32,559 nucleotides of DNA, taken from contig JAAUZU010000020.1 in assembly GCA_014804445.1 (NCBI GenBank), positions 39,968 to 72,526 on the forward strand, in the 5' to 3' direction. The stretch comes from Lachnospiraceae bacterium (lineage in GTDB: Bacteria > Bacillota > Clostridia > Lachnospirales > Lachnospiraceae). The translations under genes were made by a program, and so were the position numbers. The notes beneath the pieces were generated by a model. It was not told the DNA's origin, did no database searches, and was given only the letters and a program-made list of their open reading frames with translations. Of this stretch, positions 7,859-15,500 are shown in pieces (within the stretch, counting starts at the first letter, position 1; each line of letters begins with the position of its first letter).

Positions 7859-7901
7859 AATAACTAAAGACCGCGTGTAAGCGCAGCTTATACGGCTATC
7901 A

Positions 7902-8033
7902 GCCGTCGAGGCCACCATACCTGTTCGGACCGTATAAAAACGTCAGCACTTGGCGAGGTCTTTTCGAGCCTAGTACTGTTACGTTTTTATTCGAGCGAGA
8001 GCGCGTCTGAACAGGTATGGTGGCCTCGACGGC
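7902..8033 (-). repeat. Palindromic element B (inverted relative to A)
   Basis: Outer arms 7902-7926 and 8009-8033 are perfect reverse complements over 25 bases. Read on the minus strand the order is arm, AGAC, the box GCGCTCTCGCTC (8004-7993), inner stem ATAAAAACGT/ACGTTTTTAT, and the apical sequence AGG, CTCGAAAAGA, CCT, CGCCA shared with element A. The flanks of the apex change from CGCT/AGCG in A to TACT/AGTG here and still pair, a compensatory change. Its arms differ almost completely from those of A, so it is not a simple copy. Confidence 0.82.
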
Positions 8034-8103
8034 GTGACTTGCAGTAAAATGATGCTGCGACTTACCGGACTTCATCTTTGCAGAGAGAAAAAACGCATGC
8101 CGC

Positions 8104-8132
8104 TTGCATCTTACCGCGGATTCCATTATAAT
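8104..8132 (+). promoter_or_regulatory. Promoter for the PH-like gene
   Basis: TTGCAT (8104-8109), 17-base spacer, TATAAT (8127-8132). Transcription would begin near 8139 and give a leader of about 75 bases before ATG 8213. This is the strongest promoter match in the 680-bp gene-free stretch. Confidence 0.72.
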
Positions 8133-8212
8133 GAGCGTAAGAAGTTCCAAAACCCTGTGCGCATATCTGAAAGGCGGGACGGGTGAGGCAGATGAAAAGC
8201 AGGAGGCAGGAC

Positions 8213-8611
8213 ATGGCAAAAGAGAAGGATCAGGATATTGTATATAGCGAAAGAAAGCGGTGGATGTTTTTGGGGCTGCCCTTTACTTTTACCAAGTATA
8301 TCATCAAAGACGATATGATTACCATCAATCAGGGATTTTTGAAAAAGGTGGAAAACGACTGTTATATGTATAAGGTACAGGATGTGGAGCACACGGCAAG
8401 CCTTGGTGAGCGTATCTTTGGAATGGGCACCATCACCTGCTATACGGGTGATACAACACATCCAAAGCTGATTTTACAGCATATAAAGCGCTCCAAAGAG
8501 ATTAAAAACTATATTTTAGAGGCGTCCGAGGCTGCCCGCATGAGGCGGCGTACCTTGAATACGCTGGATATCGGTGCAAGTGGAATTGGCGATTTGGACG
8601 ATGTGGATTAA
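8213..8611 (+). CDS. Bacterial PH-domain (DUF304-like) protein
   Basis: A 132-residue protein whose middle resembles the bacterial pleckstrin-homology domain bPH_2: YIIKDDMITINQGFLKKVEN, then CYMYKVQDVEHTASLGERIF and GMGTITCYTGDTTHPKLILQ match the family pattern of beta strands with a VQDVE motif and a leucine/GTGT turn. The usual membrane segments of longer family members are absent, although WMFLGLPFTF is hydrophobic. Residues 100-132 are a charged helix and an acidic tail (LDDVD). Function in this family is unknown. ATG 8213 is chosen over earlier in-frame ATG/GTG codons because AGGAGG lies six bases before it. Confidence 0.75.
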   Translation: MAKEKDQDIVYSERKRWMFLGLPFTFTKYIIKDDMITINQGFLKKVENDCYMYKVQDVEHTASLGERIFGMGTITCYTGDTTHPKLILQHIKRSKEIKNYILEASEAARMRRRTLNTLDIGASGIGDLDDVD

Positions 8612-8629
8612 TTGCATAGAGCGGTATAC

Positions 8630-8661
8630 AACAGGACGGTGGTTGCTTCCCCCGTCCTGTT
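8630..8661. terminator. Hairpin between convergent genes
   Basis: A 10-bp stem AACAGGACGG (8630-8639) with CCGTCCTGTT (8652-8661) lies between the stops of the PH-like gene and the convergent CmpB-like gene. T tracts are poor on both sides, so it is probably a weak bidirectional terminator. Confidence 0.5.
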
Positions 8662-8681
8662 TATGGCTTCCGATATAGCTG

Positions 8682-9107
8682 TCAATCGGTGGAACTTTCT
8701 TGTTGACTGATACAGTCACCTTCGGAAATCAGGCGCTCGAAGAGCAGCCCTGCCATAAACCAGAAGGGCAGGTAGTCGAGGCGGATGATTTTTTTAATAT
8801 GCCACTTGGAGCGGCTGTAATCCCATGGACAGATATCTTTTTTGTTTAAAAGGGTTCCTGTGATAAACTCACCTGTAAAAATCAGGGCGGCATAGGACAG
8901 GCCTCTGACGAGCGGCGTTTTTTTCTTTAAAAGGCGGCTGACGGGAGCGAGAAAGCAGGCGCAGCCGTAGATGGGAAACATCCAGATGGAAGTGTTTCCG
9001 GTCAGTTTGAATTGCCGTCTTCTGAAAGAATTGAGAGCGGTAAAGGTGATTTCCATGCACCAGCCCAAAATGCCGCAGTGAATAAAATTATGGATATACT
9101 TTTTCAT
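8682..9107 (-). CDS. CmpB-like membrane protein (putative ABC-transporter type IV, PF06541-like)
   Basis: A 141-residue protein with four likely membrane segments. Conserved-looking motifs are FIHCGILGWCMEITF at the N-terminus, TGNTSIWMFPIYGCACFLAP, a third segment around LSYAALIFTGEFITGTLL, and CPWDYSRSKWHIKKIIRLDY followed by a last hydrophobic stretch. This pattern is characteristic of a Firmicutes family named putative ABC-transporter type IV (CmpB), whose real function is unknown. The ribosome binding site is poor. It is divergent from folC with only 36 bases between the starts, so the promoters must overlap. Confidence 0.72.
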   Translation of the reverse strand: MKKYIHNFIHCGILGWCMEITFTALNSFRRRQFKLTGNTSIWMFPIYGCACFLAPVSRLLKKKTPLVRGLSYAALIFTGEFITGTLLNKKDICPWDYSRSKWHIKKIIRLDYLPFWFMAGLLFERLISEGDCISQQESSTD

Positions 9108-9143
9108 ACAGAGAAGTATGTCCCCAAAAGGAAGAAATATACA

Positions 9144-10451
9144 ATGAATTTTAAAGAGATGATGGAATATATGGAGTCAATTAAGGGCTGTGGCATCGTG
9201 CCGGGGCTTTCGGGTATCACGGAGCTTTGTAAAAGGCTGGGAAATCCGCAGGATGCGGTTTCGTTTGTGCACATAGCGGGCACAAATGGCAAAGGTTCGG
9301 TGCTGGCGTTTTTGTCTTCCATATTGAAATGCGCCGGTTACAGGGTGGGAAGCTATCATTCGCCGGCAGTGTTTACTTATTGTGAGAGGATACAGATAAA
9401 TGGGCGCGCCATTTCCCAGAAGGCTCTCTGTGAATGTATGGAGGAAGTGAAAGCGGCGTGCGATGCCATGACAGCGGAGGGGTTTGCACAGCCTACGCCT
9501 TTTGAAGTGGAGACGGCCGCCGCATTTCTGCATTTCCGGAAAAATGCCTGTGATATTGTGGTCTTAGAAACCGGCATGGGGGGCAGGGAGGATGCGACCA
9601 ATCTGGTCAATACAACAAAAGCGGCGGTATTGACGCCAATCGGCATGGACCATATGCAGTTTCTGGGGGATACGCCGGAAAAAATTGCCGCGCACAAGGT
9701 AGGCATTATAAAAAACGGATGTTATGTGATAACGGCGGGACAGAAGCCGGAGATTCTGGCAGAGATAGAAAAGGAAGCGGCGCAAAAGCGGTGTCCGCTC
9801 ACCATAACAGGGGAAGCACAGAAAATCAAGTACGGTCTGGAAAAACAGAGTTTCTCCTATCAGGATGCGTCGGGAAAGCGCTATGAGGGGCTGGAAATCT
9901 CCCTTGCGGGAAAGTATCAGATAGAAAATGCAGCTTTGGCGGTGGAAACTGCAGGCAGGCTTGCCCTGTGCGGATACCCAGTCTCGGAAAAACAGCTTCG
10001 GAAAGGTCTTGCAGAGGCAAGCTGGCGGGGAAGGTTTCAGATAGCGGGAAAAAGGCCCCTTCTCGTTCTGGACGGTGCCCACAATGAGGAGGCTGCCAAA
10101 AAACTTGCAGAATCCATACGTTTCTATTTTACAAATAAAAGAATTGTTTATATAATGGGAATGTTGAAGGATAAGGAATGTGAGAAGGTGGTGGCGGAAA
10201 CCTGTGCCTATGCGGAGCAGATTATCACGATAACGCCGCCGGACAATTCACGCGCGCTGTCTGCCATGGATTTGGCGCAGATTGTAAAGGAGTACCACCC
10301 TCACGTAACGGCGGCAGGAAGTCTGGAGGAGGGTGTGGAGATGGCGTACCTTCTGGCAGACAAAGCGGATGTCATACTTTGCTTTGGCTCCCTGTCCTAT
10401 CTGGGACGTTTGGCAAAAGTAGTGGAGGAGAGGCAGAAAAACAGGCGTTAG
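9144..10451 (+). CDS. folC: Bifunctional folylpolyglutamate / dihydrofolate synthase
   Basis: A 435-residue Mur-ligase-type enzyme. FVHIAGTNGKGSVLAFLSSI (about 43-62) is the P-loop; YHSPAVFTYCERIQING, VVLETGMGGREDATN and GMDHMQFLGDTPEKIAAHKV follow in the family order, and LLVLDGAHNEEAAK starts the C-terminal domain. It adds glutamate to dihydropteroate or tetrahydrofolate using ATP. ATG 9144 fits family length and has AAGGA upstream; an in-frame extension to 9012 would overlap the divergent gene and has no homology. It heads the folate operon, followed by folE after 57 bases. Confidence 0.96.
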   Translation: MNFKEMMEYMESIKGCGIVPGLSGITELCKRLGNPQDAVSFVHIAGTNGKGSVLAFLSSILKCAGYRVGSYHSPAVFTYCERIQINGRAISQKALCECMEEVKAACDAMTAEGFAQPTPFEVETAAAFLHFRKNACDIVVLETGMGGREDATNLVNTTKAAVLTPIGMDHMQFLGDTPEKIAAHKVGIIKNGCYVITAGQKPEILAEIEKEAAQKRCPLTITGEAQKIKYGLEKQSFSYQDASGKRYEGLEISLAGKYQIENAALAVETAGRLALCGYPVSEKQLRKGLAEASWRGRFQIAGKRPLLVLDGAHNEEAAKKLAESIRFYFTNKRIVYIMGMLKDKECEKVVAETCAYAEQIITITPPDNSRALSAMDLAQIVKEYHPHVTAAGSLEEGVEMAYLLADKADVILCFGSLSYLGRLAKVVEERQKNRR

Positions 10452-10508
10452 CGTCAGAGGTATCAGAAAGCAGCCTGCGCAGAGAACGCTTCAGCATGGA
10501 GGTGTGAT

Positions 10509-11063
10509 ATGGATAAGGAAAAGATAGAAGCCGGAGTCAGAATGATTCTGGAGGGTATCGGCGAAGATATAAACAGAGAGGGTCTGCGGGAAACGCCGGA
10601 GCGGATTGCGAGAATGTATGAAGAGATTTTTGCAGGTTCCTCTGAGGACGCAGGCGCACACCTGCAAAAGACATTTTCTGCTTTAGGCAGCGACATTGTA
10701 GTGGAAAAAGATATTGTGTTTTACTCCACTTGCGAGCACCATATGATGCCGTTTTATGGAAAAGCCCATATCGCTTATATACCGGACGGCAGGGTAGTGG
10801 GCTTGAGCAAGCTGGCGCGGACGGTGGAGGTATTTGCGAGAAGGCTGCAGATACAGGAACAGATGACGGGGCAGATTGCGGACGCCATTATGCAGCATCT
10901 AAAGCCAAAGGGCGTGCTGGTAATGGTGGAGGCAGAGCATATGTGCATGACCATGCGCGGCGTGAAAAAACCGGGCAGCAGGACGCTTACACTGGCTTCC
11001 AGAGGCATGTTTGAGGAGGACGGCCGTCTGCGTGAGCAGGCTCTTGGCATGATTACGGCGTAA
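10509..11063 (+). CDS. folE: GTP cyclohydrolase I
   Basis: A 184-residue protein with all GTP cyclohydrolase I landmarks: [19 protein letters not shown] at the N-terminus, [20 protein letters not shown] with the zinc Cys and catalytic His residues, [20 protein letters not shown], and [17 protein letters not shown] with the second zinc Cys. It converts GTP to 7,8-dihydroneopterin triphosphate, the first step of folate synthesis. GGAGGTG precedes the ATG at good distance. It lies second in the folate operon, just before an HD-domain protein. Confidence 0.97.
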   Translation: MDKEKIEAGVRMILEGIGEDINREGLRETPERIARMYEEIFAGSSEDAGAHLQKTFSALGSDIVVEKDIVFYSTCEHHMMPFYGKAHIAYIPDGRVVGLSKLARTVEVFARRLQIQEQMTGQIADAIMQHLKPKGVLVMVEAEHMCMTMRGVKKPGSRTLTLASRGMFEEDGRLREQALGMITA

Positions 11064-11106
11064 TTGCGGGAGCGGCGTTCTTATCATAAGCAGGAAAGAG
11101 GTAACC

Positions 11107-11589
11107 ATGGAGCGGGTAAACAATATAATGGCACATCCGCTGTTTTTACAGCATATGGAGCAGAACGAAGCGGCAGAGCAAGACAGGATATTCTGCCGTC
11201 ATGATATGGGTCATCTGTTGGATGTGGCACGGATTGCCATGATTTTAAATTTAGAAGAAGGGCTGGGACTTGAGAAGGAAATTCTCTATGGCGCAGCTCT
11301 TCTGCATGATATCGGCAGGCATGAGCAGTATGAAAACGGGACGCCTCACGAGGAGGCGGGAGCGCGGATTGCGCCCGCGATACTTGAGGAGTGCGGTTAC
11401 AATGAAAAAGAAACGGATGTTATTGTACAAGCCATTCGGCGGCACAGGACGAAGACCGTGGCAGAAAATGCAGATTTGAGCGGCGTTTTGTACAGAGCGG
11501 ATAAAATGAGCCGCCCTTGTTTTGGTTGCAAGGCGGAAAGTGCGTGCAACTGGGGAGAGGAAAAGAAAAACAAGAAGATAAGTTTGTGA
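11107..11589 (+). CDS. HD-domain hydrolase in the folate operon, Cys-rich C-terminus
   Basis: A 160-residue protein with the HD superfamily metal motif: CRHDMGHLLDVARIAMILN (first His region), GAALLHDIGRHEQYENGTPH (HD pair and following His) and IVQAIRRHRTKT. After residue 130 comes YRADKMSRPCFGCKAESACN, a Cys-x2-Cys-x5-Cys motif that may bind a second metal. It sits between folE and folP, 43 and 44 bases away, with AAAGAGG before its ATG. Its place suggests a phosphohydrolase step on dihydroneopterin triphosphate or a related pterin, because no Nudix (folQ/nudB) gene is present in the operon; that is inference. Confidence 0.85.
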   Translation: MERVNNIMAHPLFLQHMEQNEAAEQDRIFCRHDMGHLLDVARIAMILNLEEGLGLEKEILYGAALLHDIGRHEQYENGTPHEEAGARIAPAILEECGYNEKETDVIVQAIRRHRTKTVAENADLSGVLYRADKMSRPCFGCKAESACNWGEEKKNKKISL

Positions 11590-11633
11590 ACCGGCGGCAG
11601 ACGTGAAGAAGACGCTTCAGAACGGAGGTAAGA

Positions 11634-12440
11634 GTGAAAATAGGCAGCAGGGATTTTAAACGGCAGGGAAAAACATACGTCATGGGAATTCTAAATATAA
11701 CCCCCGATTCTTTTTCCGATGGCGGTAAGTGGAACGACATGGATAGTGCGCTTTTTCATGTGGAGGAAATGCTGCGGGAGGGAATGGACATCCTGGATAT
11801 CGGCGGGGAGTCCACCAGACCGGGGTATACACTTCTGAGTGAAGAGGAGGAAATCAGCCGCGTGACGCCGGTTCTGGAGGCGGTAAAGAGCCGGTTTGAT
11901 GTGCCGGTTTCGCTGGATACCTACAAGAGCGGTGTGGCAAAGGCAGGTATAGAAGCGGGGGCTGATTTGATTAACGATATCTGGGGATTAAAGTATGATA
12001 ATAAAATAGCAGATGTTATAGCAAAAAGCGGACTGCCATGCTGTCTGATGCACAACAGGAAGGAGCCGGATTATACGGATTTTGTGCAGGAGGTTGCCGC
12101 TGATTTGGCGGAGACGCTGCGGCTTGCAGAGAATGCCGGTATCGATGCGGGGAATATTATCTTAGATCCCGGCGTTGGCTTTGGAAAAACCTATGAGCAC
12201 AATCTGCAGATTATCAATGCACTGGAGGAACTGCGCATCTTTGACTGTCCGCTGCTTCTGGGCGCCAGCCGCAAGTCCGTCGTTGGGCTTACGCTGAATC
12301 TGCCTGTCACGGAGCGGCTGGAAGGCACATTGGTAACAACTGTTATTGCCGTTATGAAAGGCTGTTCCTTTGTGCGGGTGCATGATGTAAAGGAAAATGT
12401 GCGTGCCATTCAAATGGCGGAGGCAATTTTGTACAGTTAG
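11634..12440 (+). CDS. folP: Dihydropteroate synthase
   Basis: A 268-residue TIM-barrel enzyme. MGILNITPDSFSDGGKW is the first pterin/sulfonamide loop, DIGGESTRPGY the second; SLDTYKSGVAKAGIEAGADL, INDIWG, CLMHNRKEPDYTD, ILDPGVGFGKT and LLGASRKSVVG follow in order. It condenses dihydropterin pyrophosphate with p-aminobenzoate and is the target of sulfonamides; no obvious insertions in the loops are seen. Translation probably starts at GTG 11634, preceded by GGAGG at six to seven bases. Confidence 0.97.
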   Translation: MKIGSRDFKRQGKTYVMGILNITPDSFSDGGKWNDMDSALFHVEEMLREGMDILDIGGESTRPGYTLLSEEEEISRVTPVLEAVKSRFDVPVSLDTYKSGVAKAGIEAGADLINDIWGLKYDNKIADVIAKSGLPCCLMHNRKEPDYTDFVQEVAADLAETLRLAENAGIDAGNIILDPGVGFGKTYEHNLQIINALEELRIFDCPLLLGASRKSVVGLTLNLPVTERLEGTLVTTVIAVMKGCSFVRVHDVKENVRAIQMAEAILYS

Positions 12441-12497
12441 CAGACAGCATATAAAAGAGTCTGGAAGTATGCAGGAAACATGTGGGAGGGTGAAAGT

Positions 12498-13391
12498 ATG
12501 TGGGAAGCTTTCATGGGAGAAAGGGAACAAAATAAAAGCGGATATGATGAAATCAGAATTGACAATCTGGAGATTTTTGCGCACCACGGCGTGTTTCCGG
12601 AGGAGAAAGAAAAGGGACAGCTCTTTTATATCAATGCCGTATTGTATGGAGATTTGCGTCAGGCGGGGAAGTGTGACGACTTAAAGCTTTCCACTGACTA
12701 CGGCAGCGTCTGTCTTTTTCTGAAAGAGCAATTAATAAATAACACATATGGTTTAATTGAAGCGGCGGCGGAGAAGGCGGTGGAGGCGCTGCTTTTGCAC
12801 TATCCGCTGGTAAGGGCGGTTTCTCTGGAACTGCGAAAGCCGCAGGCGCCGATTCCCCTGCCCTTTGAATCCGTGTCCGCCAAGATATACCGAAGCTGGC
12901 ACAGGGCTTATGTGGCATTGGGCTCCAACATGGGAGACAGCAGGGCGTATATAGACGGTGCGCTGAAGGGTCTTGCGGAAGATGGTCTGATAAAGAACCT
13001 GTCTGTCAGCGACATGATTACGACAAAGCCATACGGCGGCGTGGAGCAGGCGGATTTCTTAAATGGTGTGGCACGGCTTGACACGCTGTATACGCCTCAT
13101 GAATTGTTAGCGCGGCTGCATGAACTGGAGCAGGCGGCGGGGCGGGAGCGAAAGCTGCGATGGGGGCCGCGGACGCTGGATTTGGATATTATTTTTTATG
13201 ATAAGCTGGTATATGAGGATGAAAATTTGATTATACCCCATGTGGATATGCAGAATCGGGATTTTGTGCTAAAGCCGATGGCGCAGCTTGCCCCCTTTTT
13301 CCGGCATCCGGTATATGGCAGGACGATGGCGGAGATGCTGGCACAATATGAAGGAAAGGAAGCTGCGGGCTGTTTTGCCAAAGAGCCGTAA
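12498..13391 (+). CDS. folBK: FolB-FolK fusion: dihydroneopterin aldolase and HPPK
   Basis: A 297-residue two-domain enzyme. Residues about 15-130 are dihydroneopterin aldolase (IDNLEIFAHHGVFPEEKEKG, then STDYGSVCLFLKEQL, LIEAAAEKAVEALLLHYP and LRKPQAPIP). Residues about 137-297 are hydroxymethyl-dihydropterin pyrophosphokinase (AYVALGSNMGDSRAYIDGAL, FLNGVARLDT, RKLRWGPRTLDLDIIFYD, LIIPHVDMQNRDFVLKPMAQ). The two consecutive steps before FolP are thus joined. ATG 12498 is chosen over 12480 because GGAGGG lies seven bases before it. It is the last gene of the folate operon; only 31 bases separate it from the response regulator gene. Confidence 0.95.
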   Translation: MWEAFMGEREQNKSGYDEIRIDNLEIFAHHGVFPEEKEKGQLFYINAVLYGDLRQAGKCDDLKLSTDYGSVCLFLKEQLINNTYGLIEAAAEKAVEALLLHYPLVRAVSLELRKPQAPIPLPFESVSAKIYRSWHRAYVALGSNMGDSRAYIDGALKGLAEDGLIKNLSVSDMITTKPYGGVEQADFLNGVARLDTLYTPHELLARLHELEQAAGRERKLRWGPRTLDLDIIFYDKLVYEDENLIIPHVDMQNRDFVLKPMAQLAPFFRHPVYGRTMAEMLAQYEGKEAAGCFAKEP

Positions 13392-13422
13392 GCAGACTGA
13401 AGGCAGAAAAGGAGTTGCAGAT

Positions 13423-14142
13423 ATGCGGAAAATAGGGATATTGGAGGATGACGCTGCGCTGGCAAGGGAATTAAAGTATTTTCTGGAGACCAACGGATAC
13501 GAGGTGCAGTCTTTTCCTGTAGAGGAATATGAAGAAAAAAGCGAGGAGGAGCTGATTGCGCTTCTTGTGGGAAGCGGCTGCCATCTGCTGCTTCTGGATA
13601 TCGGGCTGCCCGGTTTTGACGGGCTTCATCTTTTGCGGGAGTTCTGTAAGGAATCGGAAACACCTGTTATTATGATAACCAGTCAGAACACGGAGCTTAC
13701 GGAGCTGATGAGTATCCATAACGGCGCGGACGATTTTCTGACAAAACCCTTTGCACCGCAGATTCTTCTGGCACGGATGGAAGCGGTTATGAAACGTGCC
13801 TATAAGGAAGTGAGGACGCAGGACGTGCAGCACGTCTTTTGCAGAAAGGGTGAGGAAGCGGGCAGGGAATTTGTGCTGGAACTGTCGAAGGGGCGGATCG
13901 TCTGTGGGGACAAGCAGGCGGAGCTTAGCAAAAATGAATTACAGCTATTGCAGGTATTGGTGAAAAAGCAGGGCGGGATTGTGAGCCGTGACGAGCTGAT
14001 GAATACGCTTTGGGATAACTGTATGTTTGTGGATGACAATACGCTCACTGTCAACGTAACCAGGCTGAAAGGAAAACTGGAAAGCATCGGCGTGGAAGGG
14101 GCTATTATGACAAAGAGAGGAATGGGATATCAGTTGTTATGA
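13423..14142 (+). CDS. bceR: BceR-like OmpR-family response regulator
   Basis: A 239-residue response regulator. Receiver domain: acidic ILEDDAALAREL near the N-terminus, phosphoacceptor Asp59 in LLLDIGLPGFDG, VIMITSQNT and DDFLTKPFAP (Lys). C-terminal winged helix: LSKNELQLLQVLVKKQGGIV, SRDELMNTLWDNCMFVDDNT, VTRLKGKLESIG and TKRGMGYQLL, an OmpR/PhoB type. It starts at ATG 13423 with AGGAG upstream. Its stop overlaps the kinase start by four bases. With the following kinase and ABC genes it forms a Bce-type peptide-antibiotic sensing and detoxification module; the target is probably the TTACA-N4-TGTAA site at 15197. Confidence 0.93.
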   Translation: MRKIGILEDDAALARELKYFLETNGYEVQSFPVEEYEEKSEEELIALLVGSGCHLLLLDIGLPGFDGLHLLREFCKESETPVIMITSQNTELTELMSIHNGADDFLTKPFAPQILLARMEAVMKRAYKEVRTQDVQHVFCRKGEEAGREFVLELSKGRIVCGDKQAELSKNELQLLQVLVKKQGGIVSRDELMNTLWDNCMFVDDNTLTVNVTRLKGKLESIGVEGAIMTKRGMGYQLL

Positions 14143-15179
14143 AATATTCAACTTACTTAAAAGAACATTTGGTGTGGGCAGGCATATTCGGATGGCTTCT
14201 TTTTTCGATAGAGGTCTTTCTCCTGACGCTGTCCGGCAGTGGGTGGCTTAAGCTCTATGTAGGACTCAGCCTGACCGCTGCTTTTTTTATGGGTACCTAT
14301 GTGGAATATCGGCGTAAAAAGCGATATCTATTGGAAATACAGGCGCTGACGGACGGGCTTTCCAAGAAATATCTGCTGCCGGAGATGCTAAAGCCGGGCG
14401 ACGGACAGGAAGAGCGGCTTTTGTATGACATCCTGCGGCGTGTCGGAAAAAGTATGTACGAGCATGTAGCGGACTACGAAAGGTCCGTCAGGGAATACAA
14501 GGAATATATTGAGCTCTGGATACATGAGGTCAAAGTACCAATTGCTGCGCTGCGTATGATTCTCGCAAACAGGGAGGAGGAAAATCCGGCCTTGGCAGAG
14601 GAGACGGACAGGATAGAAGGTTATGTAGAGCAGGCGCTCTATTATGCGAGAAGTTCTTCGGTGGAGAAGGACTATATGATTCGCAGACTGACGTTACAGA
14701 AGCTGGTGGAGGAAGTGCTGTTGCAGAAAAAGCGGGAGCTTTTGGGCAGACATGCGCTTATCAAGCTGGACGGACTGGAGACGGAGATTTACAGCGACGG
14801 CAAATGGATGGTGTTTATCCTGCAGCAGATAGTAGACAACAGTATTAAGTATGCGCAGGGAGATTCCATGGTGCTGGAATTTCTGGGGGAAGAGGAAAAG
14901 GAAAGAGTACTGCTTCGCATACGGGATAAGGGCATCGGCGTAAAGGCGGAGGAAGTGACGAGAGTGTTTGACAAAGGCTTTACCGGCGCAAACGGCAGGC
15001 GGCATAGAAAATCTACGGGAATCGGTCTCTATCTGTGCAAAAAACTCTGCGGCAGACTGGGACATGAGATCCTGTTTACCGCAGAAGAGGGGAAGGGCAG
15101 CGAGGTCACGATTATTTTTCCGAAAACAGGGTATATGGACGAGGTAAGGCGAGAATCCGTGAGCGCACAGGAGGCGTAG
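14139..15179 (+). CDS. bceS: BceS-like intramembrane-sensing histidine kinase
   Basis: A 346-residue kinase with two N-terminal membrane helices (about 13-32 and 38-55) joined by a very short loop, so it has no extracellular sensor, the hallmark of BceS-type kinases that sense through their partner permease. The dimerisation helix has the phosphoacceptor His129 in ELWIHEVKVPIAALRMI. ATPase motifs: N box QQIVDNSIKYA, G1 RIRDKGIGVKAEEV, F box VFDKGFTGANG, G2 RKSTGIGLYLCKKL. It overlaps the response regulator by ATGA. The ABC transporter genes follow after an unusually long gap of about 500 bases. Confidence 0.93.
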   Translation: MKYSTYLKEHLVWAGIFGWLLFSIEVFLLTLSGSGWLKLYVGLSLTAAFFMGTYVEYRRKKRYLLEIQALTDGLSKKYLLPEMLKPGDGQEERLLYDILRRVGKSMYEHVADYERSVREYKEYIELWIHEVKVPIAALRMILANREEENPALAEETDRIEGYVEQALYYARSSSVEKDYMIRRLTLQKLVEEVLLQKKRELLGRHALIKLDGLETEIYSDGKWMVFILQQIVDNSIKYAQGDSMVLEFLGEEEKERVLLRIRDKGIGVKAEEVTRVFDKGFTGANGRRHRKSTGIGLYLCKKLCGRLGHEILFTAEEGKGSEVTIIFPKTGYMDEVRRESVSAQEA

Positions 15180-15196
15180 CGGCGGGTAGCGCTTTC

Positions 15197-15210
15197 TTAC
15201 AAAACTGTAA
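15197..15210 (+). promoter_or_regulatory. BceR-type operator
   Basis: TTACA-AAAC-TGTAA is a perfect match to the TNACA-N4-TGTAA box described for BceR-like regulators, 17 bases after the kinase stop. A second TTAC-TGTAA-like half lies at 15213-15221, followed by TATTAT (15227-15232) as a possible -10. It probably drives the ABC genes, which begin about 480 bases downstream. Binding is inferred. Confidence 0.65.
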
Positions 15211-15308
15211 GATTACTGTAAGCTAATATTATGGCAGAAAAAGTTTTGTTTTTTTAAGATAAAACCGTAACACGAATAACAAATTAGATAATTGCAAACC
15301 TCTGGGGC

Positions 15309-15455
15309 GATGCTGTTGTCATTGTGTACATGGTATATTCCAACGCAGACGCGCTCTCGCTCCGAGCTTACCGTAGCGGTACGTAAGCTGCCAAAATACG
15401 GCAGCTAAGTACCGACGGTAAGCAAGGGTCTGCTTATGGAATATACCATGTGCAC
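15309..15455 (+). repeat. Palindromic element C (copy 1 of a 147-bp repeat)
   Basis: This 147-bp unit recurs at 32413-32559 with two differences. Outer arms pair from 15325 (GTGTACATGGTATATTCC side) to 15455, ending in GCAGAC and GTCTGC. The box GCGCTCTCGCTC (15351-15362) lies just inside the left arm, unpaired, as in A and B. The inner stem (CTTACCG at 15367 onward with CGGTAAG near 15416-15422) has small bulges and an apical AAAATAC loop between CTGCC and GGCAG. Part of the left arm (GTATAYTCC, ACG, AGMC) also resembles that of element A. It lies between the BceR-type box and the ATPase gene. Confidence 0.9.
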
Positions 15456-15500
15456 AATTCGGAACCGGCAGACGGGGTTCGCAATTACTTATTTCTTGTA

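Noticed and set aside
7651..8033. A and B as terminal inverted repeats of a single insertion sequence.
   Set aside because: Each element is a complete palindrome, the arms of A and B are different, and the 116 bases between them encode nothing.
7691..8219. Two minus-strand open frames across elements A and B.
   Set aside because: They read through palindromic arms and the terminator, lack ribosome binding sites and have no recognisable protein features.
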